Origin: CAXXXW01 sp963665555
GTDB lineage: Bacteria > Pseudomonadota > Alphaproteobacteria > Thalassobaculales > Thalassobaculaceae
DNA length: 64,000 nt
Direction: 5' to 3'
Assembly (NCBI GenBank): GCA_963665555.2
Contig: OY762308.1
Span: 2,914,001 to 2,978,000 of the forward strand
Shown piece by piece: positions 12,258 through 18,490 of the stretch (position 1 is the first letter of the stretch; every line of letters starts with the position of its first letter). The notes beneath the pieces are model-generated. The model saw only the letters and a program-made list of their open reading frames with translations, was not told the origin of the DNA and did not search any database. The position numbers were made by a program, and so were the translations under genes.

Positions 12258-12985
12258 CGGCGGATGACGAGTTCGAGCGCGCGCGACAGGAAGGCGACCA
12301 GTTCCGCGCCCTGGCGGCGGTCGAAAGTGTCGGAGCCCCGCGCGCCGATCGCCAGCAGGCCGCGCGGCGCCCCGGAGCCGATCCGCAGCCGCGCCAGCGC
12401 CTGGCTGCGGACCAGCCCGGCGGCCGCGCCGAACAGCATCCGGTCGCCGGCGATGTCGGAGGCGAGCGCGGTGTCGCGGCCGGGGCCGATCAGGCGGTCC
12501 ACCGCGCCCTCCGGCAGGGAGCGCAGGCCGGCCGCGTAGGCGCGCGGGATCGCCGCGTCGCCCGCCTCCAGGCAGATCGTCACCGCGTCCGCGTCGAGCG
12601 CCAGCGGCAGGTCGGCCGTCACCGTGTGGATCAGCTTCTCGAAACTCCCGGCCGCGAGGATCTGGAGCACGGCGGCGTGGACCTGCTCCCGGGCCGAGCG
12701 GTTGTCGCGCGCGGCGGCGACGACGACGGCGCAGGCGTCGCGCAGCCGGCGGTTCTCGGTCCGCAGGTGCTGGAGGACCAGCGTCTGCATGTCCACCACG
12801 TTGCCGTTGTCGAACCGCGGCGCCGGGGCCAGCGCCTCCAGCACCTCCGGGTGGTCGGCGATCAGGCCGGGATTGCGCCGCAGGTAGTCGAGGACCGCGC
12901 CCTCGGTCAGCGAGCGCGACGGCGCGTCGTTGGCCGCGGCCGGGCCGCCGCCGCCCGGCGTCGCGACGGGTTCCTTCCCGGTCAT
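12236..12985 (-). CDS. DUF484 family protein (GAF-like)
   Basis: A 249-residue protein with the DUF484 layout. Residues 25-60 contain VLDYLRRNPGLIADHPEVL, a helical region LVLQHLRTENRRLRD follows, and the C-terminal two-thirds is GAF-like (ending ELVAFLSRALELVIRRWL). DUF484 genes are regularly found upstream of xerC, and this one overlaps xerC. Its ATG overlaps the TGA of the aldolase gene by 4 bp (ATGA), so fsa, DUF484 and xerC form one translationally coupled operon. The biochemical role is unknown. Confidence 0.9.
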   Translation of the reverse strand: MTGKEPVATPGGGGPAAANDAPSRSLTEGAVLDYLRRNPGLIADHPEVLEALAPAPRFDNGNVVDMQTLVLQHLRTENRRLRDACAVVVAAARDNRSAREQVHAAVLQILAAGSFEKLIHTVTADLPLALDADAVTICLEAGDAAIPRAYAAGLRSLPEGAVDRLIGPGRDTALASDIAGDRMLFGAAAGLVRSQALARLRIGSGAPRGLLAIGARGSDTFDRRQGAELVAFLSRALELVIRRWLNPPA

Positions 12986-13656
12986 GCGCCGCCGCCTCCG
13001 GAATCGAGGATGGACTGCCCGGTCCGCGCCCAGTCGTCCAGGAAGGCGCGCAGGCCCTTGTCGGTGAGCGGGTGCGCGTACATCGCCCGGATCGTGGCCG
13101 GCGGGACGGTCGCGATGTCGGCGCCGAGCCGGGCCGCCTCGACCACATGCGCCGGCCCGCGCACCGAGGCGACGAGCACCTCCGTCGCGAAGCCGTAATT
13201 GCCGTAGATGCGCACAATGTCGGCGACCGTCTCCATGCCGTTCGCGCCGATGTCGTCCAGCCGGCCGACGAAGGGCGAGATGTACGCCGCGCCCGCCTTG
13301 GCCGCGAGCAGGGCCTGGCCGGCCGAGAAGCACAGCGTGACATTCACCGCCACGCCCTCGTCCGACAGCGCCCGGCACGCCTTCAGCCCGTCCACCGTCA
13401 GCGGGACCTTGACCGCCACGTTGGGCCCCAGCGACGCCAGCCGGCGCCCCTCCGCCAGCATGGTCTCCAGGTCGGTCGCGGTCACCTCGGCGCTGACCGG
13501 GCCGTCCACCAGGTCGAGGATTTCGGAGATCGTCTCCAACATGCCCCGGCCGGACTTGGCGATCAGCGAGGGGTTGGTGGTGACGCCGTCCACCAGCCCG
13601 GTCGAGGCGAGGTCCGCGATTTCCGCGACATCGGCCGTGTCGATGAAGAACTTCAT
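12982..13656 (-). CDS. fsa: Fructose-6-phosphate aldolase / transaldolase-like (TalC family)
   Basis: Small class I aldolase (224 residues). Family landmarks are MKFFIDTADVAEI, GVTTNPSLIAK, the Schiff-base lysine in NVAVKVPLT (Lys83), CFSAGQALLAAKAG, and YISPFVGRLDDIG. The length fits the TalC/FSA subfamily, not the roughly 320-residue classical transaldolase. Whether it works as a transaldolase or an F6P aldolase cannot be decided from the sequence. It is the first gene of the operon with DUF484 and xerC. Confidence 0.92.
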   Translation of the reverse strand: MKFFIDTADVAEIADLASTGLVDGVTTNPSLIAKSGRGMLETISEILDLVDGPVSAEVTATDLETMLAEGRRLASLGPNVAVKVPLTVDGLKACRALSDEGVAVNVTLCFSAGQALLAAKAGAAYISPFVGRLDDIGANGMETVADIVRIYGNYGFATEVLVASVRGPAHVVEAARLGADIATVPPATIRAMYAHPLTDKGLRAFLDDWARTGQSILDSGGGGA

Positions 13657-13786
13657 GCCGTCCCCTCGCCCCCCGGCTTGCCGGCGCGCCGTCCGAACCG
13701 CCCCGGCCCGCGATTCGCCGCGATTCTAGCGCGGCCGCCGGGACTTGGCCAGCCCGCGCGCCCGCCGGCAAGCGGGGCGGCGGCGT

Positions 13787-14218
13787 TCACGCGGCCCGGT
13801 CGGCCCGCCGGGCGTCCGCCCGCGCCCGCAGGAGGTCCAGCCCCGAGGGATCGCGTTCGAGCAGCAGCAGGGCGCTGGCGATCCCGCGGCCGACCAGCAC
13901 ATCGCCGCTCTCGTATTTCTGGAAGGCGTTGGGGCCGCCGCCGACGATCCGCCCGGCCTCCTTCTGCGTCAGCTTGAGCCGCTTGCGGATGCGCCGCACC
14001 GCCTCCGGGCCGGGCAACCCCTCGGCCCTGGCCTTGAGCCGGTTCAGGGCGCGGTCCGCGACCGCCAGTTCGGCGCCGGTATGGACGCCTTCGCCGCACT
14101 TTTCGCAATACCATCCGGAGACATCGAGGGTCTCCGAAAGCCCCTTGTAGGCGAATGTCACCGGGCGCGTGTCCCGCGCCATCGGCGCGCCGTCCCACGG
14201 GCAAACCTCATCCGCCAT
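13787..14218 (-). CDS. mqsA: MqsA-like antitoxin / autorepressor
   Basis: Antitoxin of an MqsRA type II system (143 residues, near the 131 of E. coli MqsA). The N-terminal zinc-binding domain is followed by a helix-turn-helix with LTQKEAGRIVGGGPNAFQKY, almost the E. coli MqsA signature. The second zinc pair is intact (Cys38, Cys41 in YCEKC), but the first is degenerate: CPWD (Cys6, Asp9) replaces the usual CxxC. The start at 14218 gives MADEVCPWDG and an 11-bp overlap with the toxin gene. The HTH domain is expected to bind the palindrome at 14540-14554. Confidence 0.88.
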   Translation of the reverse strand: MADEVCPWDGAPMARDTRPVTFAYKGLSETLDVSGWYCEKCGEGVHTGAELAVADRALNRLKARAEGLPGPEAVRRIRKRLKLTQKEAGRIVGGGPNAFQKYESGDVLVGRGIASALLLLERDPSGLDLLRARADARRADRAA

Positions 14219-14525
14219 CGTCTTCCTCCTTGAACGACAGGAGCAGGAATTTCCCGTCGGCCCCGACCGTGAACTTGACGTAGAGAACGCCCGAAGCCGA
14301 GGGAACGGAATAGACATCCTGCCAGACGGTGCTGTTCCCGTAAGACGTCATCGACTTCCGAAAATGCGCCCGCTTCGTCGTTTGGATCGTCGCCACGATC
14401 GCGTCCCGGTCCATTCCCAGGGCAAGCGCTCCTCGCGTCGCGGAGCTTGTCGCCTTCAGACTCCCCGCCGTCGCGAAGACGGACTTGATCCGATCGAGAT
14501 CGTAGTGCGGCCTTCGTTTCTCCAT
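14208..14525 (-). CDS. mqsR: MqsR-like mRNA interferase toxin
   Basis: A 105-residue RelE-fold toxin that, in the known family, cleaves mRNA at GCU/GCN sites. Alignment by eye to E. coli MqsR is clear: MEKRRPH at the start, FRKSMTSYGNSTVWQDVY in the centre and LLLSFKE near the end. The catalytic set Lys, Gln and Tyr appears at 57, 69 and 82, each one residue later than in E. coli. The toxin precedes the antitoxin, the characteristic mqsRA order. An alternative ATG at 14546 would add seven residues but lies inside the palindrome. Confidence 0.88.
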   Translation of the reverse strand: MEKRRPHYDLDRIKSVFATAGSLKATSSATRGALALGMDRDAIVATIQTTKRAHFRKSMTSYGNSTVWQDVYSVPSASGVLYVKFTVGADGKFLLLSFKEEDDGG

Positions 14526-14539
14526 CCGAAAGAACCTTA

Positions 14540-14554
14540 ACACCATAATGGTGT
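14540..14554. promoter_or_regulatory. Perfect palindrome, probable mqsRA operator
   Basis: ACACCAT-A-ATGGTGT is a perfect 7-bp inverted repeat around one central base. It ends 15 bp upstream of the mqsR ATG at 14525. Toxin-antitoxin operons of this type are autorepressed by the antitoxin binding such palindromes. The sequence differs from the AACCT/AGGTT half-sites known for E. coli MqsA, although an AACCT lies next to it (14534-14538). The operator role is inferred. Confidence 0.6.
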
Positions 14555-14584
14555 CCGCGCAAGCCGAAAAACCCGTCGCCGCTC

Positions 14585-15559
14585 CTACATCGGCATCGGC
14601 TCGCCCTTGCCGAGTTCGCGGGCGCGGCGGACCGCGAGCGCGGAGATCGCCAGGTCGCCCACCGGGTGGGAGCGGAAGATGAAGGCCGTCCGCTCCCCCG
14701 GCGCCCGGCGGCCCTCGACGCGCCCGGCCGCGAGGCCGGCGAGGTCGCCCGCCACCAGCGCCGGATCGGCGAGCTTGGAGGCCATCCCCGCCTCCTGCTC
14801 CATGTCGTCGATGACGATCCGGTCGAAGGCTGTGTAGCTCTCGCGCAGCCAGGGCACCGAACTGTCGGTGACGACGGCGAAGCTTCCGGGCTTCGACCGG
14901 CCGGCGTCGAGGAAGGGGTCGCAGGGCGGCGAGATCGTCACCGAGGTGACGAGGATGTCCGCCCCCTCCACCGCCTCGCGCGGGTCGGCGCACACCGCCG
15001 CCTCCAGGCCCAGCGCCTCGGCGCGGCGGCGCGTCGCCTCGATATTGGGGCGGCCCCGCCCGTACAGCAGCGCGCGCTTGAGCGGATGGCGTTCGGCGAA
15101 GGCTTCGAGATGGGCGCGCGCCTGCACGCCGCAGCCGACCAGGCCCATCGTCTCCGCCCCCGGCGCGCACAGCCGCTCGGCCGCGACCAGGCTCAGCGCC
15201 GGCGTGCGCATGGCGGTGATCCAGTTCGCGTCGAGCGAGGCCGCCGGCACGCCGGTGGCGGCGTCGAAGGCGAGCACCGCGCCGTTCAGCTGCGGCAGGC
15301 CGAGCGCGGCGCTGGCCTCGTTCACCACCACCGTCTTCACGACCAGCAGCGGCGGGTCCTCGGCCGCCGCCATGACCGACATGATGTAGCGGCCGTCCGG
15401 CGGCCGGAGGATCGCCTTGTCGGCCCAGTGGACCGCCCCCCGCTCGCGCCCCCGGAGCATGGCCTCGATCTCCCGCGCCACATCGCCGAAGCCGATGCCG
15501 AGCGCGCCCAGCGTCTCCTCCGAGAGGTGTAGCGCCCGGCCCCGCGCGTTCGCGGCCAC
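14585..15559 (-). CDS. Ornithine cyclodeaminase / mu-crystallin family protein
   Basis: NAD(P)-dependent family protein of 324 residues. The N-terminal substrate region includes VHWADKAIL and YIMSVMAA. The Rossmann domain has MGLVGCGVQARAHLEAF, followed by ILVTSVTISPP. Members include ornithine cyclodeaminase, alanine dehydrogenase, ketimine reductase and opine-type synthases, so the substrate cannot be assigned. The final residues LGKGEPMPM are a common tail in the family. It lies 21 bp downstream of the small ferredoxin-fold gene and probably forms an operon with it. Confidence 0.85.
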   Translation of the reverse strand: MAANARGRALHLSEETLGALGIGFGDVAREIEAMLRGRERGAVHWADKAILRPPDGRYIMSVMAAAEDPPLLVVKTVVVNEASAALGLPQLNGAVLAFDAATGVPAASLDANWITAMRTPALSLVAAERLCAPGAETMGLVGCGVQARAHLEAFAERHPLKRALLYGRGRPNIEATRRRAEALGLEAAVCADPREAVEGADILVTSVTISPPCDPFLDAGRSKPGSFAVVTDSSVPWLRESYTAFDRIVIDDMEQEAGMASKLADPALVAGDLAGLAAGRVEGRRAPGERTAFIFRSHPVGDLAISALAVRRARELGKGEPMPM

Positions 15560-15580
15560 GTCCCGTTCCTCCCCGGCCGG

Positions 15581-15934
15581 CTATTCGGCCGGCGCGCGCA
15601 GCACGTGGCGGCGGTTGAAGGTGTGAGGGCGGACCTCCCCGGCCCAGCGCCCCTTCTCGCCCGCCGCGCCCCAGGCGGCGCTGGCGAGCACCTCCGGGCC
15701 GGTAATCTCGTAGATGGCGGCGTATTTCGGCTCGTCCGGCACGTCGATCTCCCGGACCTCGCCGCCGAGGTTGAGCTTGAGCGGCCGCTTCACGGCCCGC
15801 GTGACCGAGACCACGCCCGGAACCTCCTGGAGGTAGGGCACATGTTCGGTGTCGTAGACCTCGTTGAACAGGTCCTCCTTCTCCGGCGCCACGTCCATGC
15901 TGACGATCAGCAGCCAGTTCCCCGAATTCGCCAT
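15581..15934 (-). CDS. Small ferredoxin-fold (ABM/DUF4286-like) protein
   Basis: A 117-residue cytoplasmic protein beginning NWLLIVSMDVAPEKEDLFNE and continuing VYDTEHVPYLQEVPGV, a pattern typical of dimeric alpha+beta barrel proteins. FNEVYDTEHVP in particular recurs in small proteins encoded near catabolic enzymes. No catalytic residues can be named. The start at 15934 (MANSGNW) was chosen because homology-like sequence begins there; the longer upstream frame is an overlap with the opposite-strand gene region. It is the first gene of a two-gene operon with the cyclodeaminase-like enzyme. Confidence 0.7.
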   Translation of the reverse strand: MANSGNWLLIVSMDVAPEKEDLFNEVYDTEHVPYLQEVPGVVSVTRAVKRPLKLNLGGEVREIDVPDEPKYAAIYEITGPEVLASAAWGAAGEKGRWAGEVRPHTFNRRHVLRAPAE

Positions 15935-16111
15935 CCTTCCGCCTCCCCCTCCGGCGCCGCGCGGCGGCGCGTCCATCCGTTCCGGCCGCGAGCTTGGCGG
16001 CAAGCAAGGCCCGCCGTCAACGCCTTCGGCGCCGGTTGCGCCGCGCCGGCGGATCGCCCTATGCTTCGGGGAAGCGGGCGGCGCGGCCCGCGAGCCGGAA
16101 CGGGGGCGTTG

Positions 16112-16516
16112 GTGGCGCAAGCGCGGCGGCGAGAGAACGGGGGACAGCTGGCCTTCCCGGCCGGGCCGAAGCTTCGCGGCCGGGCGGCGGGCGGCGCGCC
16201 GGCCGACGGGAGCGGGGCCGCGTCCGTCGCGGATTTCGCGGCCCTGGCGCAAACATGGCGCGAGGAGACCGTTTACCTGTCCTCCACGACCGCGATCGTC
16301 TCCCATCCCGCCTACCGGAAGATCGTCGCGATGGGGCGGGCGGCGCTGCCGCTTGTCCTGGCCGAGTTGCGGCGCGAACGGGACGATCCCGCGTACTGGT
16401 TCGGGGCTCTCCGCGCCATTACCGGCGAGAACCCGGTCCCCGAAAGCGACCGGGGCGACACCGCGAGAATGGCCGACGCATGGCTGCGCTGGGCGGACGA
16501 TCGCGGTGTTCGCTAG
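16112..16516 (+). CDS. Conserved protein of unknown function, first of a coupled pair
   Basis: About 134 residues from a GTG start at 16112; an ATG at 16061 is a possible longer start. The recognisable part is the last 85 residues: a WREETVYLSST segment, HPAYRKIVAMGRAALPLVL, WFGALRAITGENPV, then a Trp-rich end (MADAWLRWADDRG). I remember this pattern from a widespread uncharacterised family usually encoded directly before a YNCxAWA-motif protein, which is the case here. The 3' end overlaps the next gene by 11 bp. No enzymatic motif is visible. Confidence 0.6.
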   Translation: MAQARRRENGGQLAFPAGPKLRGRAAGGAPADGSGAASVADFAALAQTWREETVYLSSTTAIVSHPAYRKIVAMGRAALPLVLAELRRERDDPAYWFGALRAITGENPVPESDRGDTARMADAWLRWADDRGVR

Positions 16517-16943
16517 CCTTTTTCCGAACCTCTCTCCCGGCAACCGTCGCGTAACGAGTCCCAGGACGGGGCGGTACAATTGCGTCGCCTGGGCGCTCGG
16601 CCGCGATTCGGAGTGGCGGTGGCCGGACGCGGACGACATATGCCGCTGGCCGCCGGGCGTTCCCCGGGAAGAGACCGTGGCCGCGTTTCTCGCCGCTTTC
16701 GCCGCATTCGGATACGCGGAATGCCCGGACGGCGAATTGGAGGCCGGTTGGAAAAAGGTGGCGCTGTTCGCCGCGGCGGGCGAGGACGGCGCGCTCGTTC
16801 CCACCCACGCCGCGCGGCAACTGGCGAACGGGCGCTGGACGAGCAAGCTCGGCGCCGGCGAGGACATCGAGCACGACCGCGTGTCGGATGTGGAGGGGCC
16901 GCTTTACGGCTCCGCCGTCCGCTTCGCGCGGCGGGCGCGATAA
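16506..16943 (+). CDS. YNCxAWA-motif protein (DUF7689-like), second of a coupled pair
   Basis: About 145 residues from GTG 16506. It has RYNCVAWALG followed by a Trp-rich stretch (SEWRWPDADD), a middle region with AAFAAFGYAECPDGELE, and the conserved end RWTSKLGAGEDIEHDRVSDV with GPLYGSAVRF. The invariant Cys and His positions look like a hydrolase or transglutaminase-like arrangement, but this is only a guess. It overlaps the upstream gene by 11 bp in a different frame, so the two are translationally coupled and probably act together. Function unknown. Confidence 0.65.
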   Translation: MFASLFPNLSPGNRRVTSPRTGRYNCVAWALGRDSEWRWPDADDICRWPPGVPREETVAAFLAAFAAFGYAECPDGELEAGWKKVALFAAAGEDGALVPTHAARQLANGRWTSKLGAGEDIEHDRVSDVEGPLYGSAVRFARRAR

Positions 16944-16983
16944 CGCTTTGCGGGGCGGCGGCGGCGCATTAGGTTGCCGGCCC

Positions 16984-18015
16984 ATGGAAAGCAATGTCGA
17001 CTACATCCTCGGCGCCCGGATCCCCGATCCCGACGCCCCGATCGAGATCGCGCCCGGCATCCTGTGGATACGGCTGCCGATGCCGCTGGCGCTGGACCAT
17101 GTGAACCTCTACCTGCTGGAGGACGGCGACGGCTGGATGCTGGTCGATTGCGGCCTCGCCGACCCGGTGTCCAAGGCGGTGTGGGAGCGGCTGCTGGCCG
17201 GGCCGGCGGCGGGAAGGCCGATCCGGCGCATCGTCGGGACCCATTTCCACCCCGACCATATCGGGCTGGCCGGCTGGCTGCTCGACCGCGCGGAGGCGGA
17301 GTTCTGGATGAGCCGGATCGAGTGGCTGAGCGCGCGCTCGGCCTATCTCGACACCGAGGACGGCGCCTCCGAACGGATGCAGGACTTCTACCGCCGGGCC
17401 GGCCTCGGCGAGGCGGACATCGCCGCCTACCGCGAGATCGGCAACGACTACCGCCGCCTGGTCACGCCGGTGCCGTCCGTGTACAGCCGGATCGCGCCGG
17501 AGACCCGCTTCGCGATCGGCGGGCGGACCTGGCGGCCGGTCTTCGGCTCCGGCCATTCGCCGGACCATGTGGCGCTCTATTCGGAGGAGGACGGCGTGCT
17601 GCTCGGCGGCGACATGCTGCTGCCCCGGATCACGCCGATCATCGCCGTGTGGTGGCAGGAGCCGGACGGCGACCCGCTGGCCGACTACCTGGAGTTCCTC
17701 GGCACGCTGGGCGGCGTGGCCGAGGATGTGCTGGTGCTGCCGGCGCACAACCGGCCGTACCGGGAGTTGCGCGTGCGGGTGGACGACCTGCTGCGCCACC
17801 ACGACGGGCGGCTCGACCTTGCGCTGGAGGTCTGCGCCCGGCCGGCGCGGGCGCGCGAGGTTATGGCCGCGATGTTCCGGCGCGAACTCGACCCGTTCCA
17901 GACCCGCTTCGCCATCGGCGAGACGGTGGCGCACCTCAACAACCTGCTCTTCAAGGGCGAACTCCGCCGCGGCCGCGACGCCGAGGGCCGCCACCTCTAC
18001 GAACGCCCCGCCTGA
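16984..18015 (+). CDS. Metallo-beta-lactamase-fold hydrolase
   Basis: A 343-residue MBL-fold protein. The metal-binding signature HxHxDH appears as GTHFHPDHIGLAGW. Further ligand motifs are GSGHSPDHVALY, a central GGDMLLPRITP, and LPAHNRPYRELR. A C-terminal winged-helix-like extension (VMAAMFRRELDPFQTRFAIGE) resembles the BLACT tail of the LACTB2/thiolesterase-type branch. Substrates in that branch include thioesters and RNA, and none can be assigned. The start at 16984 gives MESNVDYILG; the frame open further upstream is the shadow of the previous gene. Confidence 0.88.
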   Translation: MESNVDYILGARIPDPDAPIEIAPGILWIRLPMPLALDHVNLYLLEDGDGWMLVDCGLADPVSKAVWERLLAGPAAGRPIRRIVGTHFHPDHIGLAGWLLDRAEAEFWMSRIEWLSARSAYLDTEDGASERMQDFYRRAGLGEADIAAYREIGNDYRRLVTPVPSVYSRIAPETRFAIGGRTWRPVFGSGHSPDHVALYSEEDGVLLGGDMLLPRITPIIAVWWQEPDGDPLADYLEFLGTLGGVAEDVLVLPAHNRPYRELRVRVDDLLRHHDGRLDLALEVCARPARAREVMAAMFRRELDPFQTRFAIGETVAHLNNLLFKGELRRGRDAEGRHLYERPA

Positions 18016-18029
18016 CGAAGGGCGCGGGG

Positions 18030-18186
18030 GCGCCCCGGACTCGAGCGGCGCCCCGGCCCGCGAAGCGCCCCGGACTCGATCCGGGGCCCAGGAGGGACAA
18101 GGGCGCCGGCGCTCGCCGTTGGCGCCGAAGCGTTCCCGGAAGCGCCGGAGGGGTGGCTCCGGGCCCCGGATTAAATCCGGGGCGCC
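18030..18186. repeat. Cluster of dispersed GC-rich palindromic repeats
   Basis: The 475-bp gap between the MBL gene and the RTX gene holds at least three copies of one palindromic element: 18030-18056 (partial), 18065-18114 (core CCCCGGACTCGATCCGGGG followed by a CCAGGAGGGACAAGGGCGCC arm), and 18161-18186 (GGGCCCCGGATTAAATCCGG core plus GGCGCC). This type of element, with a CCGGA-N-TCCGG core, is scattered through intergenic DNA of many alphaproteobacteria. I see no gene in the rest of the gap. Confidence 0.7.
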
Positions 18187-18490
18187 GCGCGGGGCCGGCG
18201 CGCGCCTTTTCCGGTTGACACCCGCCCCGCGCCCGTCGGATTCTTCCCCCGCACCGTTCAAGCGTCCCGCTCCGTCGGGTCGCCCGCTGAATAGAACAGC
18301 CCTTGACCCGGCATGGGGTAGCTCCCCGAGCCCGGCGAATAGGCGGGACTCTCCATACGCTTGGACTGGTGCAACGGCCCGGCATTCGCCGGAGCCGCGG
18401 CGGCGTCCGCGCGCGACGCGGCCGGGAGCGGCTTTCGCGGGCCCCTCCCGGCCACGCCGGCGCATGAGGTTACCTGTGGGGGTCAATGCG

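Noticed and set aside
16061..16112. ATG 16061 as the start of the first gene of the unknown pair
   Set aside because: The extra 17 residues are Arg/Gly-rich and not protein-like; GTG 16112 follows a better purine-rich site. The choice remains uncertain.
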